From the NCBI GenBank assembly GCA_902777325.1, contig CACYTH010000006.1, positions 1-64,000 on the forward strand: a stretch of DNA of 64,000 nucleotides. Direction: 5' to 3'. Positions 54,874 through 63,520 of this stretch are shown here, in pieces. The notes beneath the pieces were generated by a model. It saw nothing but the letters and a program-made list of their open reading frames with translations, made no database searches and was not told where the DNA came from. Source of the DNA: an uncultured Coriobacteriaceae bacterium (GTDB taxonomy: Bacteria > Actinomycetota > Coriobacteriia > Coriobacteriales > Atopobiaceae). Positions within the stretch are counted from its first letter, which is position 1, and every line of letters begins with the position of its first letter. A program made the translations under genes and the position numbers.

Positions 54874-54883
54874 ATTGCACAAT
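54874..54883. promoter_or_regulatory. Candidate PucR-type site ATTGCACAAT
   Basis: This 10-mer lies 22 bp upstream of the regulator start. A one-mismatch copy in reverse orientation (ACTGTGCAAT) is at 53135-53144, 59 bp upstream of the iron-sulfur flavoprotein gene, and TGCACAA recurs at 54929-54935 on the pta side. Confidence 0.35.
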
Positions 54884-54983
54884 CCTTAGTTATTTTCTAA
54901 TTAGGAGGTGCATTTGACCTTGTACTGGTGCACAAACTTCGCTTGTCGCATAAAAGCGATTTGAGAGTGCTGTCCATGGGAGC

Positions 54984-55027
54984 TGTCGCACGGAGCACAT
55001 AGTCTAAAACTGTCGTCTTGTGCGACA
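54984..55027. promoter_or_regulatory. Inverted repeat in the pta leader
   Basis: Arms TGTCGCAC (54984-54991) and GTGCGACA (55020-55027), 28 bp apart, in the 247-bp divergent region before pta. Either a regulator site or a leader hairpin. Confidence 0.4.
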
Positions 55028-55099
55028 TAGCCATGCACCCCAACCATACAGCAGACGCCTGAGGGTGCGCGTTTCTGCCCATATCGAAAGGAGCTCCCC

Positions 55100-56095
55100 A
55101 TGAACCAGCAGTTCATCGACGGTCTCACCGAACGCGCACGCGCAGCTCACAAGCGCATCGCGTTTCCCGAGGCCGACTGTGCCGACATCCTGCGCTGTGC
55201 CGAGCAGCTTCTGAAGGACCAGATTGCCGACGTCACGCTCGTGGGAGATCCCAACGAGATTAGTGCTGTTGCACAGTCCGAGGGCATAAACCTCGAGGGT
55301 GCCGACTACTTTGACGTCACGAGCGAGGAGGCGCGCGCCTCCCTGGTGGAGCCGGTGCTCGCAGCGACCGACGTCTTCAAGGAGAAGGCCATCCTGCGCC
55401 GTGCCAAGAAGCCCATCAATGCCGCGATGTTCTTGGTCAAGGCCGGCCTCGCCGACTGCTGCGCCGCAGGTCGCGTGCTCACGACCGGCGACGTGATCAT
55501 CGCCGCCCAGACCATCATCGGCCTGGCACCCGGCGTAGACGCCATCTCCTCGATCGGCATCGTGGACGCACCGGGCTTCGAGGGTCCCGAGGGCCCGATG
55601 CTCGCCATCGGCGACTGCGCCATCAACGTGCAGCCGGACTCCGAGACGCTCGCCTCCATCGCCATCTCCTCCGCCGACACCGTCGCGGGCCTTCTGGGTT
55701 GGGAGCCGCGCGTCGCCATGCTCGCCTTCTCCACCGACGGCTCGGCCGAGCACGAGTCCATCGACGTCATCCGCGAGGGCATCCGCATTGCCCAGGAGCG
55801 CAGGCCCGACCTCGCCATCGACGGCGAGTTCCAGCTCGACACCGCCATCAACCCCGTGACCGCCAGCCGCAAGCTCAAGCGCGAGAGCAAGGTCGCCGGC
55901 AAGGCCAACGTGCTCATTTTCCCCAACATCCACGCCGGCAACATCGGCGTCAAGCTCATCCAGACCTTCGGCCACGCCGACGCCTACGGCCCCGTGCTGC
56001 AGGGCTTTGCCAAGCCGGTCTGCGACTTCAGCCGCTCCGCACCCGTCTCCGAGATGATGGGCAACATCCTCATGCTGCTCGTCCGCGCCGCCTAG
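55100..56095 (+). CDS. pta: Phosphate acyltransferase (phosphotransacetylase family), copy 1
   Basis: A 331-residue Pta/Ptb-family enzyme that exchanges CoA for phosphate on an acyl group. The Pta core is clear: AQTIIGLAPGV, FSTDGSAEHES, IDGEFQLDTAI, AGKANVLIFPNI and HAGNIGVKL. The usual CND(L)SRG(C) segment reads CDFSRSAPVSE here, a variant shared with copy 2 at 62286-63284. Paired with a butyrate-kinase-type gene 26 bp downstream, it forms an ATP-yielding acyl-CoA to acid route. Acetyl, propionyl or butyryl specificity cannot be read from sequence. The ATG has AAAGGAG upstream. Confidence 0.9.
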   Translation: MNQQFIDGLTERARAAHKRIAFPEADCADILRCAEQLLKDQIADVTLVGDPNEISAVAQSEGINLEGADYFDVTSEEARASLVEPVLAATDVFKEKAILRRAKKPINAAMFLVKAGLADCCAAGRVLTTGDVIIAAQTIIGLAPGVDAISSIGIVDAPGFEGPEGPMLAIGDCAINVQPDSETLASIAISSADTVAGLLGWEPRVAMLAFSTDGSAEHESIDVIREGIRIAQERRPDLAIDGEFQLDTAINPVTASRKLKRESKVAGKANVLIFPNIHAGNIGVKLIQTFGHADAYGPVLQGFAKPVCDFSRSAPVSEMMGNILMLLVRAA

Positions 56096-56121
56096 TCCAA
56101 CCACCGTCGAGAGGAATCACC

Positions 56122-57246
56122 ATGGCTTACCGCATTCTCACGCTCTCCCCCGGCTCCACCTCCACCAAGGTCGCCGTCTTCGAGGGCACCGAGCCCGTCT
56201 TCAAGGCCAACGTGCGCCACGACCCCGCCGAGCTCGCGGCCTTTGACCTGGCAGCCGACCAGCTCGACTACCGCATCGCCACCATCGAGCGCGAGCTCGA
56301 CGCCGCCGGCGTCACGCTCGACTCCATCGACGCCTTCTCCGGCTACTGCGGCGGCATGGGCCCCACCGTCGGCGGCATCTTTGCCATCGACGAGACGGTC
56401 TGCGACCACGTGCTCAACTGCGGCATGAACCACCCCGCCATCCTGGGCGCCCCTATCCTGCACTCCTTTGCCCAGAAGACCGGCAAGCCCGCCTTTGCCG
56501 TCAACCAGCCCGACACCGACGAGCTTGACGACGTGGCCCGCATCACCGGATACCCCGGCGTCTACCGCAAGAGCCACGTGCACTGCCTCAACCAGAAGGA
56601 GTGCGCCATCCGTTACGCCACCAGCCTGGGCAAGGCGTATGACGAGATCAACGTCATCGTCGCGCACGTGGGCGGCGGCCTGTCGGTGGCCGAGCACCGC
56701 AAGGGCCGCATGGTCGACACCAACGACGTGCTCGAGGGCTCGGGCCCCTTTGCCCCCAACCGCTCCGGTGACGTGCCCCTGAAGCCCGTCGTGGCGCTGG
56801 CCTTCTCCGGCGAGCACGACAAGAAGGAGATCATGGGCGTCATCGGCAAGACCGGTGGCCTCAAAGGCCTGCTCGGCACCGACGACGCCATCGAGATCAA
56901 CGAGCGCATCGCCGCGGGCGACGAGTGGGCAAAGGTCGTCTACGAGGCCATGGCCTACCAGACCGCCAAGGCGATCGGTGCCTTTGCCGCCACGCTCGAG
57001 GGCCAGGTAGATGGCATCATCCTCACCGGAGGCGTCTCCAACGACAAGGGATTCGTGGCCTACGTCGAGAAGCGCGTGGGCTGGATCGCACCCGTCATCG
57101 CCTACGGCGGCGACTTCGAGATGGAGGGCTCTGCCTCCGGCGCCGTCCGTGCGCTCGAGGGCACCGAGGAGGTCATGACCTACACCGGCGAGCCCTCCTG
57201 GAAGGGCTTCCAGATGGAGGGCGCCTTCGCCGACGTGGAGGGCTAA
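56122..57246 (+). CDS. buk: Butyrate-kinase-family acyl kinase, copy 1
   Basis: A 374-residue ASKHA-fold kinase that transfers phosphate from an acyl phosphate to ADP. The N-terminal motif LSPGSTSTKVAVF and the internal AHVGGGLSVAEH and ILTGGVSNDKGF match butyrate kinase rather than acetate kinase. The ATG at 56122 has GAGAGG upstream. It is cotranscribed with pta. It shares its architecture with copy 2 at 61173-62282 but differs in detail (for example GYCGGMGP against GRGGGLLA), so the two probably handle different acids. Confidence 0.92.
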   Translation: MAYRILTLSPGSTSTKVAVFEGTEPVFKANVRHDPAELAAFDLAADQLDYRIATIERELDAAGVTLDSIDAFSGYCGGMGPTVGGIFAIDETVCDHVLNCGMNHPAILGAPILHSFAQKTGKPAFAVNQPDTDELDDVARITGYPGVYRKSHVHCLNQKECAIRYATSLGKAYDEINVIVAHVGGGLSVAEHRKGRMVDTNDVLEGSGPFAPNRSGDVPLKPVVALAFSGEHDKKEIMGVIGKTGGLKGLLGTDDAIEINERIAAGDEWAKVVYEAMAYQTAKAIGAFAATLEGQVDGIILTGGVSNDKGFVAYVEKRVGWIAPVIAYGGDFEMEGSASGAVRALEGTEEVMTYTGEPSWKGFQMEGAFADVEG

Positions 57247-57622
57247 GGGCTGAAGCCGCACCTATGCGCTCTCCAGGGGCACGCGACGCGCCCTTGGAGA
57301 GCGCTTTTGTGGGACGGGGGGACGGGATGCGACAGGCGGGTGGGACAGGGGACTGGGACAGGGGACGTGCCTGGTGTCCCACTTCGGCTTCGCAGAGTGG
57401 GACACCAGGCACGTCCCCTGTCCCAGTCCCCTGTCCCAGTCCCCTGTCCCACCCGCCTGTCGCATCCCGTCGCACCTGTCGCATCCCGTCGCACCCCATC
57501 ACACGTCTGTCCGAGCTCTTGGAAGGCGCTTTTTGTTCGCCTGCACATGGTCTGTGCGCAGAGCGCCCCCTAGAGTACTTCTTGATATGACACCCGCATC
57601 TGCAAGCCCCGAAAGGACCCCC
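57247..57622. repeat. Repeat-filled intergenic region before the MFS gene
   Basis: No gene in 376 bp. An inverted repeat directly after buk (GCGCTCTCCAGGG at 57268 with CCTTGGAGAGCGC near 57291) followed by TTTTG looks like the pta-buk terminator. Most of the rest is the palindrome at 57321-57471 and short GTCGCATCCC repeats to about 57500. The MFS leader occupies the last ~100 bp. Confidence 0.7.
57321..57471. repeat. Long palindrome with tandem 13-bp units
   Basis: Left arm 57321-57383 and right arm 57396-57471 are complementary except that the right arm has one extra 13-bp unit (GTCCCCTGTCCCA; three copies against two). The core GGGACAGGGGACGTGCCTGG is shared with 47085-47163. Confidence 0.92.
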
Positions 57623-58882
57623 ATGTCTTCTAACCAGAAGGGCGGCTTCCACTACGCCTACGCCATCGTGGCCAGCTGCATCGCCATCACCTGCCTGCCA
57701 TGCGCACTCGTGCTCTCGTGCGCCGGCATCTTCTTCACGCCGGTCTCCGAGTTCTTCGGCGTGCCGCGCGCGTCGTTCACCCTCTACTTCTCGATCCTCA
57801 ACATCATGATGATGCTGACCCTTCCCATGGCCGGCAATCACCTCAGCAGGCTCGACACCCGCAAGGTGCTCTCTGGGGCCACGATCCTTGCAGGCCTCGG
57901 CCTCATCGGCATGAGCTTCGGCAACTCCATGCCCTGGTTCTACGTGTGCGGCGCCATCCTGGGCGTCGGCATGGCCCCGCTCATCTATCTGTCCGTGCCC
58001 ACGCTCATCAATGCGTGGTGCGTCAAGCGCGTGGGATTCTTCGTCGGCCTGTGCATGGCGTTCACCGGCATCGGCGGCGTGATCTTCAACCCCATCGGCA
58101 CGGCCATCATTCAGAGCGGCCCCGAGGGCTGGCGTGTCGCCTACCGCGTCTTCGGCCTCATCGCGCTGGTGGGCACCCTGCCGTTCACCCTCTTTGTGGT
58201 GCGCTCCAAGCCCGAGGACAAGGGCCTGCTCCCCTACGGCGCCGGTGAGGAGGACGCAACCGCCGAGAGCGAGGCCTCTCCCGAGCAGGCCAAGGGCGTG
58301 TCCGCTGCAGTGGCCATGAAGACCCCCGCGTTCTATGCCCTTGCCGTCTTCTGCGGCGTCATCACGCTCAACCAGACCATCTACCAGTTCCTGGCGAGCT
58401 ACGCCACCTCCTTTGCCGACACCCTTCCCGCAATTGCCGCGGCATCCGGCGTGGTCGCCAGCGCCGCCATGGCGGGGCAGGCCATCGGCAAGGTCGTGCT
58501 GGGCGTCATCAACGACAAGTCCGTCCGTCTGGGCATCTTCTTTGGCCTTGGCTGCGGCGTGCTGGGCGTGGCCCTCATGTGGTTCCTCCCGTCCCCGCTC
58601 ATGATGCTGCTGGTGGGCGCCTTCCTCTTTGGCGTGGTCTACGCCATGACCACCGTCCAGACCCCGCTTCTGGTGCGCTCGGTCTTTGGCTCCGCCGACT
58701 ACACCAACATCTACTCGCGCATCTCCATGGTGGGCTCCCTCATGAGCGCCGTCGCGGCCGTGTTCTGGAGCTTTGTGATCGACTCCCCGCTCGGCTTCCC
58801 CGGCATGTATGTTGGAGGCTTCATCTGCATGGGCATCTGCCTTGTCACCAGCCTCTACGCCCTGGGACAGAAGGTCCAGTAA
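57623..58882 (+). CDS. MFS transporter, oxalate/formate-antiporter-like
   Basis: A 419-residue 12-helix carrier of the major facilitator superfamily, most like the OFA (oxalate:formate antiporter) group that exchanges small organic acids. The half-repeat signature is near LSRLDTRKVLSGATI, and the central loop (about 205-235) is acidic. The ATG at 57623 has AAAGGA upstream; earlier in-frame starts run into the repeat. Placed between two acyl-phosphate modules, it may import the substrate or export the acid product (inference). Confidence 0.85.
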   Translation: MSSNQKGGFHYAYAIVASCIAITCLPCALVLSCAGIFFTPVSEFFGVPRASFTLYFSILNIMMMLTLPMAGNHLSRLDTRKVLSGATILAGLGLIGMSFGNSMPWFYVCGAILGVGMAPLIYLSVPTLINAWCVKRVGFFVGLCMAFTGIGGVIFNPIGTAIIQSGPEGWRVAYRVFGLIALVGTLPFTLFVVRSKPEDKGLLPYGAGEEDATAESEASPEQAKGVSAAVAMKTPAFYALAVFCGVITLNQTIYQFLASYATSFADTLPAIAAASGVVASAAMAGQAIGKVVLGVINDKSVRLGIFFGLGCGVLGVALMWFLPSPLMMLLVGAFLFGVVYAMTTVQTPLLVRSVFGSADYTNIYSRISMVGSLMSAVAAVFWSFVIDSPLGFPGMYVGGFICMGICLVTSLYALGQKVQ

Positions 58883-58912
58883 CGGCGTAGCCCCTCATCA
58901 CGCGCACGAGAA

Positions 58913-58948
58913 CGCGGCCCCACCGCTCGCAAGAGCTGTGGGGCCGCG
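58913..58948. terminator. Terminator between the MFS and MBL genes
   Basis: Eleven-bp arms CGCGGCCCCAC (58913-58923) and GTGGGGCCGCG (58938-58948), 31 bp after the MFS stop and 39 bp from the convergent MBL stop. Confidence 0.8.
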
Positions 58949-58986
58949 TCGTCTTGTGAATCCGCGTCGTCTGGCGGCTATGCGCG

Positions 58987-59841
58987 TTAGGCGGTGCGCC
59001 TCTTGCGCCTCTTGCGCGGCGGCAGCTCGTGCCAGTGGTCGATCACCGCGCGGAAGTCCACGCTGTCGGCATCGAAGGTCTCGCACGGGCACAGGTGGAT
59101 GATGCCGCGAAACTCGTGCAGGCGATTGTGCTCCCACTCCATACCACGGTCGGTGAGCGCATACTCCGCCGCAGCGTCAAAGGACGGGATGACCGCCTTG
59201 GGGAAGGCATGGTCGTGGTGGCCGGTGTAGAAGCGCTCGAAGGGCAGCTCGGCCATGCGGGCGAGGGTCTTCTCCCGCCAGTCCTGTATGGTGAGCGACT
59301 GGTCGAAGAAGAGGCACATGATGGGCGTCACGGCATCGCCGGAGAGAAGCACGCCACAGTCCTCCACCAGGTAGGCCACAGACCCCGCCGTATGCCCGGG
59401 CAGCGCCACTACGCGCACCGTGCGTCCGCCCAGGTCGAAGACGTCGCCGTCGGCGACCTGCAGCTCGCGCGGACGCGAGCCGTCACGCAGGGCGAAGGGC
59501 GTGTCGTCCGTGACGAGCCCTTCCTCCATGATCTGCTGGCGGATGCGCGTCGAGTGGTCCTCGACGAGCTCCCAGCACGTGGGACCGCCATCCAGAGGCG
59601 ACAGGTAGGCCTCCTCGTACCAGTACGCGCCTGACAGGTGGTCGTCATGGCCATGCGTGAGCGCCACGCGCACCGGCAGGCGGGTCAGCCCCTCCACGCA
59701 GGCACGCAGGTTGCCGACGCCGCCACAGGTGTCGACGAGCAGCGCCTGCGCCTCGCCAACCACCAGGTAGCAGTGGTTGCCCAGCACGTCCACGATGCGG
59801 AAGAGCCCGTCACCCATATCCGTCGTCTCGAAGTAATCCAC
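58987..59841 (-). CDS. Metallo-beta-lactamase-fold hydrolase
   Basis: A 284-residue MBL-fold protein. The zinc motif is THGHDDHLSG, with downstream ligands in ALPGHTAGS, SGDAVTP and YTGHHDHAF, typical of glyoxalase-II-like or thioesterase-like members. A longer open frame exists, but its first part overlaps the terminator of the upstream gene. I therefore place the start at the GTG at 59841, which follows AGGGAG. The C-terminus is basic (PPRKRRKRRTA). Given the acyl-CoA genes around it, thioester hydrolysis is possible but unproven. Confidence 0.82.
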   Translation of the reverse strand: MDYFETTDMGDGLFRIVDVLGNHCYLVVGEAQALLVDTCGGVGNLRACVEGLTRLPVRVALTHGHDDHLSGAYWYEEAYLSPLDGGPTCWELVEDHSTRIRQQIMEEGLVTDDTPFALRDGSRPRELQVADGDVFDLGGRTVRVVALPGHTAGSVAYLVEDCGVLLSGDAVTPIMCLFFDQSLTIQDWREKTLARMAELPFERFYTGHHDHAFPKAVIPSFDAAAEYALTDRGMEWEHNRLHEFRGIIHLCPCETFDADSVDFRAVIDHWHELPPRKRRKRRTA

Positions 59842-59858
59842 CAAGAAGCTCCCTTCAG

Positions 59859-59892
59859 GAAAGGGGCCGCCAGACATATGCCCGGCGGCCCC
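59859..59892 (-). terminator. Terminator after the 167-residue membrane protein gene
   Basis: On the minus strand GGGGCCGCC pairs with GGCGGCCCC around a 12-nt loop and is followed by UUUCC. It lies 26 bp past the stop at 59918. Confidence 0.75.
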
Positions 59893-59917
59893 ATGCAAGC
59901 AGTTGTACGCGACGTGC

Positions 59918-60421
59918 CTAGTGCATCTGCGGAGCAGGATCGTTGCAGAGCTTGCGAGCCAGGCCCTCGACAGGACCATTGAGCAGGAAGGTCACGATGA
60001 AGCAGGCGATCCACACCGGGATGATGTTCTGGAAGAAGCCGAACACGGAGGCGATGAAGGGAGCGCCACCGAGCACGCAGGCGTCAAGGGCGCCGACCAG
60101 GTAGCCCAGGATGACGGAGTAGATGGTGTTGATGGGGATGTTGACCAGCAGGCCGAACTTGGCGCCCTCGGAGGGGTTGGAGCGCTTCATGGCCCAGTTG
60201 AAGCCAAAGTCCACGATGGCGGGGATCATGCCCAGGATGGTGGCGATGCACCACGAGAACACGAAGTTGATGAAGAACATGGGCCAGATCCAGCCGTTGG
60301 AGGCGTCGGCGGTCTTGAACACATAGAGGGCGAGGAACTCGCACAGCGTGCAGAGCACGAGGGCAACGCACGTGTTGAGGATGGCCGCCTTCACGAAGCG
60401 CGTGGAGGTCTTCATAGGCAT
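59918..60421 (-). CDS. Four-helix membrane protein of unknown function
   Basis: A 167-residue protein with four predicted membrane helices (about 12-33, 45-68, 90-115, 128-150) and the motif FVFSWCIATILGMIPAIVDFGF. It resembles DUF2798-type small membrane proteins only in layout. The ATG at 60421 follows AAGAAGG; Met 3 is an alternative. It is on the same strand as the acyl-kinase module upstream and the MBL gene downstream. Function unknown. Confidence 0.75.
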   Translation of the reverse strand: MPMKTSTRFVKAAILNTCVALVLCTLCEFLALYVFKTADASNGWIWPMFFINFVFSWCIATILGMIPAIVDFGFNWAMKRSNPSEGAKFGLLVNIPINTIYSVILGYLVGALDACVLGGAPFIASVFGFFQNIIPVWIACFIVTFLLNGPVEGLARKLCNDPAPQMH

Positions 60422-60578
60422 GGGAGCCTTCTTTCTCTTAAGCCCAGATGGGCGTCCGATACCAACCTAAAAGGGTAGGTTCTTCGATTGCTCATTCCTT
60501 TGGTTGAGCGTTCGAGCTTTTGCGACGATAGGGCTACAAATCTGTGCGTTTGCACCAAGATTAGGGCACAGGGAGCCG

Positions 60579-61073
60579 TTAGCCCTCCTTGGGACCGATC
60601 ATGCGCGAGAAGACGTCGACCACCCAGCCGGCGTACCAGACGCCCGCGAGCATCGCGACGCCCACCTGGATGGGCATGGACCCAAGGTTGGCAAACCCCA
60701 GCGGGCCCATGACGGTGAGGCCAACCGCCCAACCGGAGAGCACGGCGGGCAGGAAGAAGACCTTCTCCAGGCGCGTGCAGAGCAGGACTGCCAAAAAGCC
60801 CAGCACCGCCAGCGTGATGAAGGTGTTGCCGTCGCCCGGGAAGGGCAGGTTCTCCATAAGCCAGATGGCGCAGACCGCCATGAGGTCAGAGAGCAGAAAG
60901 CCCAGGGACATGGGAAGGCCCAGCTCCACCTTGTTGCCTGCGGTCACGAAGATGCCAGCGCAGATGAGCGCGACGGCTCCGCAGGTAATGCCAAGATGTC
61001 CCGAGACGACCGCCCAGATGGGCGGCAGCAGGCCGATGGAGATGGCAAGGGCGAGACGGGGGTCTTTGATCAT
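60579..61073 (-). CDS. Small membrane protein, DUF1097-like
   Basis: A 164-residue protein with five to six hydrophobic helices and short loops (ISIGLLPPIWAVVSGHLG, AVALICAGIFVTAG, ...). The pattern resembles the DUF1097 family of inner-membrane proteins; the match is by eye and tentative. The ATG has GAAAGGAAG upstream. It starts 99 bp after the stop of buk copy 2 and is probably read from the same transcript. Confidence 0.7.
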   Translation of the reverse strand: MIKDPRLALAISIGLLPPIWAVVSGHLGITCGAVALICAGIFVTAGNKVELGLPMSLGFLLSDLMAVCAIWLMENLPFPGDGNTFITLAVLGFLAVLLCTRLEKVFFLPAVLSGWAVGLTVMGPLGFANLGSMPIQVGVAMLAGVWYAGWVVDVFSRMIGPKEG

Positions 61074-61172
61074 GGGGCTTCCTTTCAGATGGCGCGGAAT
61101 CAGTGGATGGGGCGACCCCCTCGTTCGCGGCGAACGAGATGAGCCGCCCCATCGTAAAGGCAGGGTTTGTCG

Positions 61173-62282
61173 CTAGTCGTCGAAGCCCTGAAACACGGGG
61201 ACGCCCGTGTAGGTCTTGGGCTCCTCCTCGCCGTCGAGCACGCGGATGGCGCCGGCGGCCATGGCCTCGAGCTCGAACTCGCCGGGGTACGCGGAGACGG
61301 GGGCGATCCAGCCGCAGTTGTCCTCGATGCTCTTGACGAGGCCCTTGTTGTGGACCATGCCGCCGCCGAGCAGGATGCCGTCGACCTTACCGCCGAGCAC
61401 GGTGGCCATCGAGCCGATGTACTTGTTGATCTGGTAGAGCATGGCGTCCCAGGCACGGGCGGCAGCCTTGTCGCCGGCTGCGGCGCGGTCGCAGACCTCG
61501 ATGGCGTCGGAGGTGCCCAGAAGGTCGACGAAGCCGCCGGTCTTCATGCACATGCCGCGGACCTCCTTGATGGAGTGCCCGGCCTCGAGGTAGTTGAGGA
61601 CCTCGGCCACGGGCACGGCGCCGCAGCGCGTGGGGGCCATCATGCCCTCGCCGCCCACGATGTCGTAGCCGTCGATCATCTTGCCGGCCTTGTGCGCGGA
61701 GATGGAGATGCCGCCGCCGATGTGGCAGACGATGAAGTTGCACTCGTCGTAGCGCTTGCCCATGCCGTGGGCGTGGCGGATGGCCGTCTCCTTGAGGTTG
61801 AGCGCGTGCAGGTGCACGTTGCGGTAGACGCCCTTGATGCCGGTCATGCGGGCGAGGTCGCAGAGCTCGTCGGTGTCGGGCGGGTTGACCACGAAGGCGG
61901 GCCTGCCGGCCTGGGTGGCAAAGGCATTGGCGAGCTGGCTGCCCAGCTGGGCGGGGTGCTGCACGCCGTTGGCGCCACGGTAGGCGTGGTCGAGCATGAC
62001 GTCGTTGACGGCATAGGTGCCGCCCTCGAGGGCGAGCAGGCCGCCGCCACGACCGACGAAGGCGTCGATGGTGGAGAGGTCCACGTCGTTCTCGGCCAGC
62101 GCCTGAAGGATGAGGTCGCGGCGGTAGGGCATCTGGTCGGAGACGCTCTTGAACTCGGCGAGCTTCTCGGCCTCGTGCGCGACGTTCTTGGTGAAGACCT
62201 CGGTCTCGCCGTCAAAGACGCCGACCTTGGTGGAGGTGGAGCCGGGGTTGATGACCAGGATGCGGTAGGTCTTGTCTGCCAT
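61173..62282 (-). CDS. buk: Butyrate-kinase-family acyl kinase, copy 2
   Basis: A 369-residue acyl kinase with the family motifs VINPGSTSTKVGVF, CHIGGGISISAH and LLGGGMVHNKG. It starts 3 bp after the stop of pta copy 2 and is surely cotranscribed. About half of its residues appear identical to copy 1 by eye, which points to an old duplication or separate acquisition, not a recent one. ATP would be made from an acyl phosphate whose identity is unknown. Confidence 0.92.
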   Translation of the reverse strand: MADKTYRILVINPGSTSTKVGVFDGETEVFTKNVAHEAEKLAEFKSVSDQMPYRRDLILQALAENDVDLSTIDAFVGRGGGLLALEGGTYAVNDVMLDHAYRGANGVQHPAQLGSQLANAFATQAGRPAFVVNPPDTDELCDLARMTGIKGVYRNVHLHALNLKETAIRHAHGMGKRYDECNFIVCHIGGGISISAHKAGKMIDGYDIVGGEGMMAPTRCGAVPVAEVLNYLEAGHSIKEVRGMCMKTGGFVDLLGTSDAIEVCDRAAAGDKAAARAWDAMLYQINKYIGSMATVLGGKVDGILLGGGMVHNKGLVKSIEDNCGWIAPVSAYPGEFELEAMAAGAIRVLDGEEEPKTYTGVPVFQGFDD

Positions 62283-62285
62283 CTC

Positions 62286-63284
62286 TTACGCCTCCTTGAG
62301 GGCCTGGCTGCGCACGCAGCTCATGACGACGTTGCCGACGAGCTCGGAGACCGGCGCGGAGCGGCTGCAGTCGCAGACGATCTTCTTGAAGCCCTGGAGC
62401 ATGGGGCCGTAGTGCGCGAAGTTCTGCACGAGCTTGACGCCGATGTTGCCCACGTTGATGTCGGGGCAGATGAGCACGTTGGCCTTGCCGGCAACGGCGC
62501 TCTCGCGACGCACCTTCTTGGCGGCGACGGCAGGAACGATGGCGGAGTCAAGCTGGAACTCGCCGTCGATGGCGAGGTCGGGACGCTGCTCGTTGGCGAT
62601 GCGCACGGCCTCGCGCACCTTGTCGACCTTCTCGGACTCGGCAGAGCCGTCGGTGGAGTAGCTCAGCATGGCCACGCGCGGCTCCCAGCCCATGAGGGCG
62701 TGGACGGTCTCGGCGGAGGTGATGGCGATGGAGGCAAGCTGCTCGGGGTCGGGGTCGACGCACACGGCGGCGTCGCCGAAGCCCATGAGATGGCCCTCGC
62801 TGCCCTCCCAGCCGGGGATGTTGAAGATGCCCAGGCTGGAAATGGTCTCGATGCCGTCAGCAAGGCCGATGATGGTCTGGCCGCCGATGATGACGTCGCC
62901 GGTGGAGCAGCACAGGCCACCGAAGGTGATGTCGACGTCGCCGATGCGCTGCATCATGAGGCAGCGGTCCATGGGCTTCTTCGAGCGACGACGGACGGCC
63001 TTTGGCTTGAAGGGGCAGTCGGGCTCGGCCTCGAAGCGCACGGCGAAGGCCTCGTTGGCCTCGGCGTCGGCGAGGTCGACGACGTGGATGCCCTCAAGGT
63101 CGACGCCAGCCTGCTCGGCGGTGGCACGCAGGGTCTCGGCGTCACCCACGATGTAGCACTCGGCCAGGCCCTCCTTGGTGAGCTCGCCCACGACCTCCAT
63201 CATCTTGGGGTCGTCAGCCTCGAAGAAGGCCACCTTCTGCACGTCGGCACGTGCCTTGTCGCGCAGCTGCTCCATAAGGTCCAT
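62286..63284 (-). CDS. pta: Phosphate acyltransferase (phosphotransacetylase family), copy 2
   Basis: A 332-residue Pta-family enzyme with GGQTIIGLADGI, YSTDGSAESEK, IDGEFQLDSAI, AGKANVLICPDI and NVGNIGVKL. Like copy 1 it has the variant CDCSRSAPVSE. The ATG at 63284 has AGAGGAG upstream; 16 further codons to 63332 are not likely to be used. First gene of the minus-strand unit pta-buk-DUF1097-like. Confidence 0.9.
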   Translation of the reverse strand: MDLMEQLRDKARADVQKVAFFEADDPKMMEVVGELTKEGLAECYIVGDAETLRATAEQAGVDLEGIHVVDLADAEANEAFAVRFEAEPDCPFKPKAVRRRSKKPMDRCLMMQRIGDVDITFGGLCCSTGDVIIGGQTIIGLADGIETISSLGIFNIPGWEGSEGHLMGFGDAAVCVDPDPEQLASIAITSAETVHALMGWEPRVAMLSYSTDGSAESEKVDKVREAVRIANEQRPDLAIDGEFQLDSAIVPAVAAKKVRRESAVAGKANVLICPDINVGNIGVKLVQNFAHYGPMLQGFKKIVCDCSRSAPVSELVGNVVMSCVRSQALKEA

Positions 63285-63309
63285 GTGTTGCTCCTCTCGT
63301 CGGTGTAAC

Positions 63310-63339
63310 GACATAGTTCTAGCTGTTATCAATTGTCAC
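63310..63339 (-). promoter_or_regulatory. Promoter of the second pta-buk unit
   Basis: On the minus strand, -35 GTGACA (63334-63339) and -10 TATGTC (63310-63315) with an 18-bp spacer, 26 bp before the pta start. Confidence 0.5.
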
Positions 63340-63520
63340 TGGCGCGGGGCGCCCAAACTATGGATGCCCCGCCAAACATTGCTGGATTCATCCTCGACTT
63401 GCTTGTGCGGCCTCACAAGCCCGTCGCAAATCCGCCGCCCTGCAGCACTCTTTGGCGCCCTCCCATGGCTTCCCCTATCATCAGGGCAGCGATATTGGTC
63501 ACGACACAGAGGCAGGCTCC

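Noticed and set aside
57396-57471. CRISPR-like array from the tandem 13-bp units
   Set aside because: Units are contiguous with no spacers, are part of a palindrome, and no cas gene is nearby.
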